Shown here: positions 33,131 through 42,191 of the stretch, piece after piece | Layout: each line of letters starts with the position of its first letter | How positions within the stretch are numbered: the stretch's first letter is position 1 | Assembly (NCBI RefSeq): GCF_020171285.1 | Contig: NZ_JAIUZI010000009.1 | Span: forward strand, 1 to 64,000 | Reading direction: 5' to 3' | Length of the DNA: 64,000 nucleotides | Source of the DNA: Seohaeicola saemankumensis | GTDB lineage: Bacteria > Pseudomonadota > Alphaproteobacteria > Rhodobacterales > Rhodobacteraceae | Made by a program: the position numbers and the translations under genes | Notes under the pieces: generated by a model | Told to the model about the DNA's origin: nothing | Databases searched by the model: none | What the model saw: only the letters and a program-made list of their open reading frames with translations

Positions 33131-34168
33131 TCAGTTGCCCTCGGTTCCCTCGGACGCGATGATCATGATGCTGGCCTCGGCGGGCAGGTCCAGCAGCGGG
33201 ATCGCGGCCAGCGCGGCGCCGCCGCTGGGGGTGGTGGCGATGCCCGTCGCGGTCATCCGCGCGGCGGCCTCGGCGGCCTGCGCGTCGGTGACGGTGACAA
33301 AGTCATCGGCGGCCCGGCGCAGGGTTTCGAAGGCGAGCAGCGAGGCGTCCTTGCAGTCGAGGCGGCCCATGTTCGATACCGGGCCGTCGGCGTGGGTGAG
33401 GGCCCCGGCCTGAACGCTGCGCAGCAGGCAGGGGGCGGCGTCGGGTTCGACGACGGTGATGCGCGGCTGTTTCGGCCAGAAGCAGCGGATGTGGCCCGCG
33501 ACGGCGGCGGCCAGCCCGCCGACGCCGGCCTGCAGCAGCACGTGATCCGGGAAACTCTCCGTATTTTCAAACGCTTGGCGGCACTCTTCGGCCAGGACCG
33601 TATAGCCCTCCATCACCAGCGCGGGGGCTTCGGTATAGCCCTCCCACGAGCCGTCGGCGAGGTGGATCCAGCCGTGTTCGGCGGCCAGTCGGGCGGCCTC
33701 GGTCACGCTGTCCTCATAGCTGCCGTCGATGCGGATGACGTCTGCGCCCTTGGCCCGGATGCGGTTGGCAAAGGCCTCGGGGACACTGGCGGAGAGCACG
33801 ATTTTTGCTGTCGCACCAAAGACTTGCGCGCCAGCGGCGACGGAGAGGCCATGGTTGCCGGCGCTGGCGGTGATAAAGGTCATCGCGCCCGCGACATCGC
33901 CCGCCGTGGTGGGGTCGGGCAGGCCCGAGCGGTCGCAGATCATCTGCGCCACGGCAAAGGCCCCGCCCAGCGCCTTGAAGCTGCCAAGCCTCATGCGGGT
34001 GGTTTCATCCTTTATCCACAGGCGGTTAGCTGTCAGCCTGGCCACCTCGCGCAGGGGCGTGGGCGCGTAGGCGGGGCATTGGCGCAGCAGCGCCAGCGGG
34101 CGGTCCGCGTGGATGCGAAAGGGGATGTCGGCGGGGGTGAGCGGCTGGGTCGTGTTGGCGTGATACAT
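33131..34168 (-). CDS. PLP-dependent lyase, diaminopropionate ammonia-lyase/threonine-dehydratase-like
   Basis: 345 residues, fold-type II PLP enzyme. The PLP lysine is K65 in RLGSFKALGGAFA, phosphate and substrate contacts lie in TASAGNHGLSVA, and the glycine loop in QAGVGGLAAAVAGH. The motif order is closest to DpaL-type ammonia-lyases, somewhat shorter than the E. coli enzyme. It diverges from an M24 peptidase/Asp-Glu racemase pair across a gap with repeated elements. That set recalls parts of ectoine catabolism (EutB, DoeA, EutA), but eutC and doeB are absent, so the substrate stays open. Confidence 0.8.
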   Translation of the reverse strand: MYHANTTQPLTPADIPFRIHADRPLALLRQCPAYAPTPLREVARLTANRLWIKDETTRMRLGSFKALGGAFAVAQMICDRSGLPDPTTAGDVAGAMTFITASAGNHGLSVAAGAQVFGATAKIVLSASVPEAFANRIRAKGADVIRIDGSYEDSVTEAARLAAEHGWIHLADGSWEGYTEAPALVMEGYTVLAEECRQAFENTESFPDHVLLQAGVGGLAAAVAGHIRCFWPKQPRITVVEPDAAPCLLRSVQAGALTHADGPVSNMGRLDCKDASLLAFETLRRAADDFVTVTDAQAAEAAARMTATGIATTPSGGAALAAIPLLDLPAEASIMIIASEGTEGN

Positions 34169-34212
34169 GAGGGCATCCTAACCGGGCATTTCCACGGCGA
34201 CAGGCCAAAAAC

Positions 34213-34280
34213 GCCGTTTTGTACGTCGGTTCCGCGCGGGTTTTGCCGTTTTGTACAAACGGTCGGGGGCGATTTTGTGC
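34213..34280. promoter_or_regulatory. Direct repeats between the PLP lyase and M24 peptidase genes
   Basis: GCCGTTTTGTAC is found at 34213-34224 and 34245-34256, 32 bases (about three helical turns) apart, and a related GCGATTTTGTGC lies at 34269-34280. The middle copy continues into AAACGG, forming an imperfect palindrome. The divergent promoter position suggests binding sites for a shared regulator. Confidence 0.5.
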
Positions 34281-34314
34281 CATTCTGACCCCGATTGCCG
34301 GACCGGAGACGCCC

Positions 34315-35478
34315 ATGCCCGACCCTTTTCCCGAGGCCGAGTTTCAACAGCGCTGCGCCCACGCGCAGGCGGCGATGGCGCGCGCGGGGGTGACTGCACT
34401 GTTGCTGACCGGTGAAGCGGACGTGCGGTACTTTAGCGGCTTCCTTACCCGGTTCTGGGAGAGCCCGACGCGGCCCTGGTTCCTGGTGATTCCCGCGATG
34501 GGTAAACCGGTGGCGGTGATCCCCGGCATCGGGGCGGAGCTGATGGGCGCGACATGGGTCGAGGACATCCGCACCTGGGCGGCGCCGGATTACGAGGACG
34601 ACGGGGTGAGCCTGCTGGGCGAGACCCTGCGCGAGGTCACCGGGCCGGGCGACCGGATCGGCGTGCCGATGGGGCGCGAGACGCAGTTGCGGATGCCGCT
34701 GGGGGATTGGTCGCGGCTCTGTGCGGCGCTGGCGGATCGCGAGATGGTGGATGCGACCGCGATCATCCAGGCGCAGCAGCAGGTGAAATCGCCCGCCGAG
34801 ATCGTGCTGATCCGCGACATCTGTGCGATTGCCGGGCGCGCCTTTGACCGGGTGCCGCAGATCGCGGTGCCGGGCGTGACGCTGGCGCAGCTGTTCCGGC
34901 GGTTCCAGATGGCGTTGCTGGAGGAGGGGGCGGACTGGGTGCCTTACCTGGCGGGCGGTGCCGGACCTGGCGGTTATGGCGACGTGATTTCGCCGGCGTG
35001 CGACGTGCCGCTGGCGCGGGGCGATCTGGTGATGCTGGACACCGGCGCGATGCGGCAGGGGTATTTCTGTGACTTCGACCGCAACTGGGCGCTGGGCGAG
35101 GCGGCGGCGGAGGTGATGGAGGCGAACCGGATCCTGTTTGACGCCACCGAGGCGGGGTTTGCCGCCGCGCGGGTGGGCGCGACGATGGCCGATCTCTATC
35201 ACGCGATGGCGGGCGTCATCGCGGCGGCGGGGGATGCCGGTGCCGGCGGGCGGCTGGGCCACGGGCTGGGCATGCGGCTGACCGATCCGCCGTCGATTGT
35301 GCCGGCGGATCAGACGGTGTTGGTTCCGGGCATGGTGCTGACGCTGGAACCGGCGCTGCAGATGGGGGTGGGGCGGATGATGGTGCATGAGGAGGATATC
35401 GTGATTACCGCAGGCGGGGCCGAATGGCTGACCCCGCGCGGCCCGCGCGAATTGCCGGTGCTGGAGTGGGACGCATGA
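34315..35478 (+). CDS. M24 family metallopeptidase (Xaa-Pro peptidase-like)
   Basis: 387 residues, creatinase/prolidase layout: N-terminal domain to about residue 155, then the pita-bread domain. The five metal ligands appear to be present: MLDTGAM, CDFDRNW, RLGHGLGM, LTLEPAL and VHEEDIV. Such enzymes cleave Xaa-Pro peptides or hydrolyse amide rings, including ectoine (DoeA). The start has GGAG seven bases upstream. The stop overlaps the next gene as ATGA, tying it to an Asp/Glu racemase-type enzyme. Confidence 0.85.
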   Translation: MPDPFPEAEFQQRCAHAQAAMARAGVTALLLTGEADVRYFSGFLTRFWESPTRPWFLVIPAMGKPVAVIPGIGAELMGATWVEDIRTWAAPDYEDDGVSLLGETLREVTGPGDRIGVPMGRETQLRMPLGDWSRLCAALADREMVDATAIIQAQQQVKSPAEIVLIRDICAIAGRAFDRVPQIAVPGVTLAQLFRRFQMALLEEGADWVPYLAGGAGPGGYGDVISPACDVPLARGDLVMLDTGAMRQGYFCDFDRNWALGEAAAEVMEANRILFDATEAGFAAARVGATMADLYHAMAGVIAAAGDAGAGGRLGHGLGMRLTDPPSIVPADQTVLVPGMVLTLEPALQMGVGRMMVHEEDIVITAGGAEWLTPRGPRELPVLEWDA

Positions 35479-36236
35479 GCCGGTTGGATTTCGAGCTGGG
35501 CCCGCCGCTGGGCCACCGGGCCAACATGGGGCTGATCGTGCTGCGCACGGATGAAACACTGGAGGCCGAGGCGCGGATGATGCTGACCGACGACGGCGTC
35601 GCGTATTACGTCAGCCGGGTGCCCTGTGAAACCGAGGTGACGCTGGCGGCGCTGGCGCGGATGGAGGCGGCGCTGCCCGGCTCGGCGGCGCTGCTGCCGA
35701 ATACACATGAGTATGACGTGGTCGGCTATGGCTGTACCTCGGGCGCGACGCGGATCGGGCCGGAGCGGGTGGCGGCGGCGGTGCGTCAGGGCATCAGCGC
35801 GCGCCATGTGACCGATCCGCTGAGCGCGGTGATCGCGGCGACAAAGGCGCTGGGCGTGCGGCGGCTGGGGTTCGTGACGCCCTATCTGCCCGAGGTGTCG
35901 GATGCGATGCGCGCGGCGCTGGAGGCGGCGGGGCTGGAGATCGCCGGGTTCGGGTCGATGGAAGAGGAAAACGACGAGCGGGTGGCGCGGATCGACGCGC
36001 CATCGCTGCGCCGGGGGATCGTGACGGTGGCGGGGCAGGCGCCCTGCGACGCGGTGTTCCTGGCCTGCACCAACCTGCGGGCGCTGGGGTTGATTGCCGG
36101 GGTCGAGGCCGAGATCGGGGTGCCGGTGCTGACCTCGAACCAGGCGCTGGTCTGGCACATGCGGGGGCTGGCGGGGCTGGAGACCGGGCATCTGCCCTAT
36201 GGGGCGCTGATGCGGGCGGGTTTGGACCGGGCGTAA
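35475..36236 (+). CDS. Asp/Glu racemase superfamily protein (maleate isomerase/EutA-like)
   Basis: 253 residues. One active-site cysteine in VGYGCTSGAT (near residue 90) and another in AVFLACTNLRAL (near 197) are the two-cysteine pattern of the Asp/Glu racemase, maleate isomerase and arylmalonate decarboxylase superfamily; EutA of ectoine use belongs here. The start overlaps the M24 peptidase stop (ATGA), so the two act in one pathway. The reaction cannot be decided from sequence. Confidence 0.82.
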   Translation: MSRLDFELGPPLGHRANMGLIVLRTDETLEAEARMMLTDDGVAYYVSRVPCETEVTLAALARMEAALPGSAALLPNTHEYDVVGYGCTSGATRIGPERVAAAVRQGISARHVTDPLSAVIAATKALGVRRLGFVTPYLPEVSDAMRAALEAAGLEIAGFGSMEEENDERVARIDAPSLRRGIVTVAGQAPCDAVFLACTNLRALGLIAGVEAEIGVPVLTSNQALVWHMRGLAGLETGHLPYGALMRAGLDRA

Positions 36237-36299
36237 CGGTTGCCAAGCCGGGCGGCGCACCGCAAGGTTGCGGCACTGCCCGCGCGAAAGGACCCGCAT

Positions 36300-37355
36300 A
36301 TGCCCGACGATCAAAGCAAGACAGAAGAGGGCGCGCTGCGTTTCCCGTTCCCCGAGGTGCCGCCCTTTGGCGAGGTCGTCGAGGTGGCCGAGGGCATCCT
36401 GTGGACGCGCATCCCGCTGCCTTACCTGCTGGATCACGTGAACATCTTTCTGATCCGCGACCACGACGGCTGGGCGGTGGTCGATACCGGCATCCAGACG
36501 GAAGAGGCAATTGCCACCTGGGAAGGGCTGTTTGCCGGGCCGCTGAAGGATATTCGGATCAGCCGGGTGATCGTGACCCATTTCCACCCCGATCATATCG
36601 GGCTGGCGGGCTGGCTCTGTGCGCGGTTCGATGCGCCGCTGCTGACCAGCCTGTCGTCTTACATGTCGAGCCGGGTGATCTCCATCGCGCCGGCGACGCG
36701 CGCCTCGCAGCAGTATTTCGATTTCTACATCAGCCACGGGATGAGCGAGGAGGTCGCGGGCCTGGTTGCGATCCAGGGCAACGATTACCTGCGCCGGGTG
36801 TCGGACCTGCCGCTGACCTATCTGCGGCTGGTGCTGCTGGATACGCTGGACATCGGCGGCCGGTCGTTCCGGGTGCTGACCGGAGAGGGCCATGCGCCGG
36901 AACAGATCATGCTCTATTGCGAGGAGGAGAAGCTGCTGTTTGCCGCCGACCAGGTGATCGAGCGGATCTCGCCAAATGTCAGCGTCTTTGCCGGCGAGCC
37001 CAACGGCGACCCGCTGGGCCATTTCCTGCGCACGCTGCGGCAGCTGCGCGCCGAGGTGCCCGATGACGTGCTGGTGCTGCCGGGGCATCGGCGGCCGTTT
37101 TACGGGCTGCACCAGCGCTGCGCGGAACTTGAGGCGCATCACGAGGAGCGCTGTGACCTGATCCGGGAAGCCTGCGCCAAAGGGCCAAAGTCGGTGGCCG
37201 AGCTGGTGCCGGTGCTTTTTCACCGCAAGCTGGACCCGCACCAGATGAGCTTTGCCTTTACCGAGACGCTGGCGCATGTGAATCGGCTGGTGCGCCGGGG
37301 CGAGATCGCGACAGTGCAGCGGGACGGACGGCTGGTGAATGTGGTGGCCGGATAG
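36300..37355 (+). CDS. MBL-fold metallo-hydrolase
   Basis: 351 residues. THFHPDHIG (near residue 97) is the HxHxDH zinc motif, and further ligands appear in GEGHAPEQI, FAADQVI and LPGHRRPF. The C-terminal 90 residues form the small winged-helix extension found in glyoxalase-II-like and LACTB2-like MBL proteins. It probably hydrolyses a thioester or a similar ester. The start ATG follows CGAAAGGACCCGCAT. It lies 63 bases after the racemase-type gene on the same strand. Confidence 0.85.
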   Translation: MPDDQSKTEEGALRFPFPEVPPFGEVVEVAEGILWTRIPLPYLLDHVNIFLIRDHDGWAVVDTGIQTEEAIATWEGLFAGPLKDIRISRVIVTHFHPDHIGLAGWLCARFDAPLLTSLSSYMSSRVISIAPATRASQQYFDFYISHGMSEEVAGLVAIQGNDYLRRVSDLPLTYLRLVLLDTLDIGGRSFRVLTGEGHAPEQIMLYCEEEKLLFAADQVIERISPNVSVFAGEPNGDPLGHFLRTLRQLRAEVPDDVLVLPGHRRPFYGLHQRCAELEAHHEERCDLIREACAKGPKSVAELVPVLFHRKLDPHQMSFAFTETLAHVNRLVRRGEIATVQRDGRLVNVVAG

Positions 37356-37379
37356 GACGCTCCGGCAGGAGGACGAGAC

Positions 37380-37410
37380 ATGCGCCGCAGTCTGCACCGG
37401 GGGTCAGGGT
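37380..37410 (+). pseudogene. Possible truncated gene start after the MBL gene
   Basis: A good ribosome site (GCAGGAGGACGAGAC) leads into ATG 37380 and a GC-rich beginning coding for MRRSLHRGSG. Within about ten codons the sequence becomes atypical, and the frame then runs antisense into the end of the next gene. It looks like the 5' remnant of a gene cut at the edge of the islet that starts near 37400. No homology can be assigned to so short a piece. Confidence 0.3.
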
Positions 37411-37531
37411 GCGGGACCAAGCGCTCTTTCGGCGGTCGCTTTCCGTTGACCTCTTTGACGTCAATGACGACCGTTCATCGGGAAGACCTTTGGACGCTTG
37501 CCGAATGCCCAATCTGCTCGCAAACGAAGGC

Positions 37532-38668
37532 TCAGTCATTGCCGAATTGCAGCAGACGCACTTCGCCCGTCTCGGTTTGGACGGCATAGATACGATACTC
37601 GCCAGCGGTTGGATTGGCGCTGTCGCGGCGCGCGACAGCTTCGAGAAGGAGCCAGCCGTTGCTGAAAGCCTTGGGTGTCAGCGGAGGACCGTGTTCGTTG
37701 CCGTAGTCGAACAGGTCAGTCAGCCCGGGAAAGTCCGTGGTTTGGATGAGGATCGAAGACCGATGTCCGTCCAACCCGAAAACCTTGATCTCGCCCGGTC
37801 GGGAGAATGCGCCGGTGGTGATCAGCGAACGGCTATCCGGATCATAGAGCAACCCGGCTGCGTCATACTCGTCCAGGCTGGCCTCGACCGCCCATGCACC
37901 GGTCTGCACATCGACTGCATACAGGTGGCCTTTGCCACCATACGCGATGCAATAGATCATCTGCGAGCCGGGATCGTACACCGCCGCTGAGGGTAGAACG
38001 ATGGCAGGCACGTCGGGGGCCACCATAAACCGCCGTGTGCCTGTCGTGCCCGAAAGGGTGACCCCGGTCTCATCAAAGACCAAAACGAACTCTGTGTTGC
38101 CGTCCCTGTTCCGGGCCCAGTCGCGGATCCTGGGCGGCAGATCGTCATTTTCCGCCACGCGCTGCGTAAGATAATCACGCGAGAGACCAGCCGTTGTCGT
38201 GTCGACGTGATCGACTTTCAGCGGCACTTCGGTTGCCTTGTGTACCCCCTGAAAGCTGCTGAGACGGTCTGTTTTCACACTGTCCGTCAAGGTGTCGACG
38301 AGCGCTCGAAACTCACGCCCGAAAGGATGAAAAGCCAGAGGCAAACCAGAGACCTGCACGCCAACCATCGGAACCCCGTAGAGAGTAACCTTGCTGTCGC
38401 TTTGCCCGGGGCCGCTCCTGAGAATTTCGCTGATGACTGTCCCGGCCGATGCGTCAACCTTCCAGTGCAATTTGCCACCGTCCAGCAAGACGAGCCGCAC
38501 GTCCTGGCCGGGGCGGTCTACGAATACCCGGGCCTCTGGCAAGGCATGGTAGTCATCGGTCTCGTACCCATTTCCGACCGCCACGATGTGGAGCTCGCTC
38601 TCGGCCGAAACCGGACCGGCAAGCCACGGCAACAGGACGGCCAGCAGTATTGCGAGCAACTTGAACAT
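37532..38668 (-). CDS. Secreted hypothetical protein in a lower-GC islet
   Basis: 378 residues with a Sec signal peptide (MFKLLAILLAVLLPWLAGPVSA). The mature part is strand-rich; the C-terminal half has spaced segments such as AAVYDPGSQMIYCIAYG, GHLYAVDVQTGAW and GLLYDPDSRSLITTG that look like beta-propeller blades. I do not recognise the family. Base composition and codon use are more AT-rich than the neighbours, and the gene is flanked by a possible truncated gene on one side and a gene-free stretch on the other, suggesting transfer. The start has GAGG upstream. Confidence 0.7.
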   Translation of the reverse strand: MFKLLAILLAVLLPWLAGPVSAESELHIVAVGNGYETDDYHALPEARVFVDRPGQDVRLVLLDGGKLHWKVDASAGTVISEILRSGPGQSDSKVTLYGVPMVGVQVSGLPLAFHPFGREFRALVDTLTDSVKTDRLSSFQGVHKATEVPLKVDHVDTTTAGLSRDYLTQRVAENDDLPPRIRDWARNRDGNTEFVLVFDETGVTLSGTTGTRRFMVAPDVPAIVLPSAAVYDPGSQMIYCIAYGGKGHLYAVDVQTGAWAVEASLDEYDAAGLLYDPDSRSLITTGAFSRPGEIKVFGLDGHRSSILIQTTDFPGLTDLFDYGNEHGPPLTPKAFSNGWLLLEAVARRDSANPTAGEYRIYAVQTETGEVRLLQFGND

Positions 38669-38969
38669 GGGCACCTCAAGCAACGAGTGTAACACAAAAC
38701 GGCTAGGGTCTGCGATCGGGGAAAATTCCGAGCGGTGTATCAAGATGGTTCACCATGTCGAGAATTGCCGCCAAAGGCGGTGCGCTGATCGCTGGTCCAA
38801 TTGGGCGCTGTGAAACGGCCGTCTCGCCACGTGCAGCATCGGTCAAACCGGGCTCGCAGGTGGCCTTCGCAGCGCGAATTGTTAGGGATGGCGTAGGGCC
38901 GCAAGCCGATGTGTGGCGCTGCCCATGCATTGCGGCAGCGGTCCCTGCTTGCGCGCCTCGGGGTGGGGA
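38669..38969. other. Intergenic stretch between the islet gene and the DUF2189 gene
   Basis: 301 bases with no convincing gene. On the minus strand a frame at about 38760-38930 reads CGPTPSLTIRAAKATCEPGL, a phrase I recall seeing repeatedly in short predicted proteins of Rhodobacterales. It is more likely a dispersed repeat or untranslated element than a real gene; this is memory, not a search. Confidence 0.35.
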
Positions 38970-39788
38970 TCACGCCTGAGCCGGCACCACCGCCCGCTGG
39001 TAGAGGTGCCATGTGGTGTGGCCCAGGATCGGCAGGGTGACGATCAGGCCCAGAAAGGCCGGCACCATCGACACCAGCACCGTGACCGAGATGATCGCCG
39101 CCCAGCCCAGCATGACCACCGGGTTTTCTGTGACCGCGCGCACCGATGTCAGCATGGCGGAGACGAAATCGATATCCCGGTCCAGCAGCAGGGGCATGGC
39201 GATGACGGTCACGGTAAACAGCGCCGCCGACAACAGCGCGCCCGCGCAGGTGCCGATGGCGAGGAAGGTCCAGCCCTCGGGCGTGAAAAAGACGGTGTTC
39301 AGAAAGCCGTCGAAATCCGAAAACGAGGCATCCTGCAGGATGATCGCCAGCCAGAGCCGGACCTGGTACATCCAGACCCAGAAAATGAACAGGGTGACAA
39401 AGGCCATCCAGCCCATCTCGCGCTTGCGCTGATGGGCCATGACGGTGAGGATATCGGACCATCCGAAAGGCTCACCCTTTTGCATGCGGCGGGACATGTC
39501 ATAGAGCCCGGCGGCGGCAAAGGGCGCGACCAGCGGAAATCCGACGATGGCGGGAATGATCATCCAGATCTTGCCCAGCCAAACGAGGCTCCAGACCAGC
39601 AGAATACCGAAGACCGCGTAGAAGAGGCCGAAGAAGCCGCTCATGACCGGACGCGCCAGGAAATCGGCAAAGCCCGCCTTTAGCGAGGCGCGGATATCCT
39701 CGGCGGTGATCCGGTTGACCTCTGGCATGGTCGGGTGTTGCGGTGCCGGATCGTCCGGTGGCGTGGACCCGTCGGTTCTGGATGTCAT
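38970..39788 (-). CDS. DUF2189 family membrane protein
   Basis: 272 residues. After a hydrophilic, Pro-rich N-terminus of about 40 residues come about five or six membrane helices (FGLFYAVFGILLVW, MIIPAIVGFPLVAPFAAAGL, MAFVTLFIFWVWMY and others). The layout fits DUF2189, found in many alphaproteobacteria and of unknown function. The ATG has GGAGGAG seven bases upstream, which decides the start over a longer open frame. Single gene, diverging from the cyclase fusion. Confidence 0.8.
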   Translation of the reverse strand: MTSRTDGSTPPDDPAPQHPTMPEVNRITAEDIRASLKAGFADFLARPVMSGFFGLFYAVFGILLVWSLVWLGKIWMIIPAIVGFPLVAPFAAAGLYDMSRRMQKGEPFGWSDILTVMAHQRKREMGWMAFVTLFIFWVWMYQVRLWLAIILQDASFSDFDGFLNTVFFTPEGWTFLAIGTCAGALLSAALFTVTVIAMPLLLDRDIDFVSAMLTSVRAVTENPVVMLGWAAIISVTVLVSMVPAFLGLIVTLPILGHTTWHLYQRAVVPAQA

Positions 39789-40086
39789 GGCGGTCTCCTC
39801 CCAAGGCACGGCGCCGCGCCAGCCCGTCGGCAATGGGGCCGGCGCAGAAACGCTCAGCCTCTCCCGGTCCTTGATCGGACCCAAGCCTGCATCAGGCGCG
39901 GCCTTGGCTCCAGCGTGCAAGAGCGCGGCGCATCCCGTCAAGCGGACAGTGGTGTGGCGACCCGGCCCGGCAGGGCGGTGAACGACGGGGCGCGCGCAAC
40001 GATGGCGGCAGGCCCGGCCGTGGACCGGTTGCGTGATCGCGTGGTTCTGTGGTCAAACTGGCACCAAACACTGTTCAGGGCCGTAG

Positions 40087-41442
40087 ATGGACAAGCCACG
40101 TACACATTTCACCTCTGCCGGGGATGTTGCCATCGCGTATCAGGTGGTCGGCGATGGCCCGGTGGACCTTATCTATGCGTCCGGCTGGCTGCATAACATC
40201 GACGTGATCTGGGAGCATCCGGGCTACAACCGTTTGTTGTCACGCCTGTCGGAGCATTGTCGCCTGATCCTGTTCGACAAGCGCGGCACCGGAATGTCGG
40301 ACCGGGATGTCGGCGCCCCGACGCTGGAACAACGTACCGATGACATTCGCGCGGTGATGGAGGCAGCGGGATCGGAAAAGGCGTCTATCTTTGGGGTCAG
40401 CGAAGGCGCGAACATGGCGACCATGTTCGCGGCGATCTATCCCGAACGTGTGAACAGCATCATCCTTGTCGGTTGTTACGCCTGCCGGGCATGGAAACCG
40501 GACTGGCCATTTGGCTTTCGGCGTGCCGAGTTCGAAAACATGGTCAAGATCCTGGGCGAGAACTGGGGCGATTTCCGGGATTTCCTTGCGTTGCGGGCCC
40601 CATCGGTCGCAAACGACGACGTCGAAATCGAATTCAACAACAGGCTGTTCGTCCAGTCGGGCAGCCCAAGCACGGCGGTCAATATCACGCGTCTGAATTA
40701 CGAGTTGGATATTCGCCCCATACTGCCCTCCGTGCAGGCGCCTGCGCTGGTTCTGCATTCAAGAGGCGACCGGGTCGTGACATTGGAAGAGGCGGAGTTC
40801 ATCGCTGATACGCTTCCTAGCTGCAGACTGAAGGTGCTTGACCGAGAGGACCATCTGCCGTGGATCGGCGATGTTGACGAGATCGCGGAGGAGATCATTG
40901 CATTTGCCCTGCAAGCGACGGACCCCGAAGTTTCCGACCGGATTCTCGCAACGATCCTGATGACCGATATCGAGGGATCGACCCGAAAGGCGGTTCGCAT
41001 GGGAGACGCGCAGTGGCGCAAGATCATCGACGCCCACGATACCGCAGCGGCCCGCGTCGTCGCACGGCATGGCGGAACGCTGGTAAAGACGATGGGCGAC
41101 GGAATTCTGGCTACGTTTGCCGGCCCGAGCCGCGCGGTCGCCTGCGCCAGAAACCTGCAACAGGAAGCGTCCCGGTTGGACCTTTCGATCCGAGCGGGCG
41201 TTCATACAGGAGAATGCGAACGCCGCGGCCAGGACATCTCGGGGGTCGCGGTCAACGTGGCGGCAAGGATACTGGACGTGACGCCCAGCGGTTCATGTTT
41301 CGCTTCGTCGATTGTTCGTGATCTGACAGCTGGTTCCGGTCTGGAGTTTGTTGCCGCCGGCTCTCATCGGTTCAAGGGCGTTCCCGGAGCTTGGGAGCTT
41401 CATGCCGTAACCCAGGCGGAAGGGACCGGTTTGCGGCCCTGA
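40087..41442 (+). CDS. Alpha/beta hydrolase fused to class III adenylate/guanylate cyclase
   Basis: 451 residues. The N-terminal hydrolase (1-270) has a full triad: Ser105 in GVSEGAN, an Asp in SRGDRVV and a His in REDHLPW. The C-terminal cyclase (about 285-445) has the first metal aspartate in MTDIEGST, the second in KTMGDGIL, and the transition-state Asn and Arg in AVNVAARI. Both halves therefore look active. Such fusions are known in actinobacteria and proteobacteria; the hydrolase may sense or cleave a small ligand that tunes cyclic-nucleotide output. No membrane segment. A 298-base gene-free gap lies upstream, with nothing recognisable in it. Confidence 0.88.
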   Translation: MDKPRTHFTSAGDVAIAYQVVGDGPVDLIYASGWLHNIDVIWEHPGYNRLLSRLSEHCRLILFDKRGTGMSDRDVGAPTLEQRTDDIRAVMEAAGSEKASIFGVSEGANMATMFAAIYPERVNSIILVGCYACRAWKPDWPFGFRRAEFENMVKILGENWGDFRDFLALRAPSVANDDVEIEFNNRLFVQSGSPSTAVNITRLNYELDIRPILPSVQAPALVLHSRGDRVVTLEEAEFIADTLPSCRLKVLDREDHLPWIGDVDEIAEEIIAFALQATDPEVSDRILATILMTDIEGSTRKAVRMGDAQWRKIIDAHDTAAARVVARHGGTLVKTMGDGILATFAGPSRAVACARNLQQEASRLDLSIRAGVHTGECERRGQDISGVAVNVAARILDVTPSGSCFASSIVRDLTAGSGLEFVAAGSHRFKGVPGAWELHAVTQAEGTGLRP

Positions 41443-41504
41443 TGCCCTGATCCTGATGCCCTGATGCACGGCGCGCTTGCGTGCCGGGGGCCTCCGGTAA
41501 CGGC

Positions 41505-42050
41505 TCAGTCGCGCAGCTCGTCCGGGGCGACGCCCCAGAGGTTTTCCTTGCGCGCCCAGCCGCGATAGCCGCCGGCAGAGACCTGGCACCAGTCCGCCGT
41601 GCATTCGCCCAGCCGGGCCACCACGCCCAGTTCAAAGGCGGCGGCCATCGGTGTCTGCGGATCGGGGCGGGTGTGCACCGGGGTCATGTCCTGTTCGATC
41701 AGCACCGTGCGCACGCCCGACAACAGCGCGTAATGCACCCAGCCGCCGGCGCCGTCGCGGTCCTCGACCCGGCGCCAGTGGCCGTGTTCGGCGGTGATCT
41801 GCAGCGGCATGTCGCGGCGCTTGAACACCCAGTCGATTCGATGCGTCAGCGAGGGGCCGCGGCGCACGTTGCCTTCCGACGCCTTCATCGAGACGTATCG
41901 CGGCAGCGGCAGATGCGTCACCGGCCCGCGTTTGGGTTCGGCCCGGACCGGGGCGGCGATCGCCATTGCCCCGGCAACAAAAAGGGCAAGCGCGCCCGCC
42001 ATCGCGTTTCGCGCCCGAAAGGGGCGGATTGAACCATCTGAAACTGTCAC
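41505..42050 (-). CDS. Bacterial SH3-domain protein, exported
   Basis: 181 residues from a GTG start; an in-frame ATG at 42002 is an alternative that leaves a cleaner signal peptide (MAGALALFVAGAMAIAAPVRA). The rest holds two SH3b-like repeats: ASEGNVRRGPSLTHRIDWVF with GHWRRVEDRDGAGGWVH, then a second ending CTADWCQVSAGGYRGWARKE. Such proteins bind cell-wall peptides or act as periplasmic adaptors. It diverges from the 2-hydroxyacid dehydrogenase. Confidence 0.78.
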   Translation of the reverse strand: MTVSDGSIRPFRARNAMAGALALFVAGAMAIAAPVRAEPKRGPVTHLPLPRYVSMKASEGNVRRGPSLTHRIDWVFKRRDMPLQITAEHGHWRRVEDRDGAGGWVHYALLSGVRTVLIEQDMTPVHTRPDPQTPMAAAFELGVVARLGECTADWCQVSAGGYRGWARKENLWGVAPDELRD

Positions 42051-42191
42051 TGCCTGCCTGCCTGAAATCTCTGTCTGCCCGATCCCGGAAATTAGGCTGC
42101 GTCATATGCGCATGGGGTTCTTGTGCCCCGCCTGTTCCTGCGCCACGATGCCATGGCGCGGGTCGATTTGAAAAGCGTTGGAGGAGCAGAC

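Noticed and set aside
40050..40086. A sigma-54-like GGCAC...TGTTC sequence before the cyclase fusion gene
   Set aside because: The -12 part lacks the required GC, and no activator gene is near.
41436..41468. Short CCTGATGC/CCTGATCC repeats after the cyclase gene
   Set aside because: Very short and imperfect, partly within the end of the coding sequence; no clear role.
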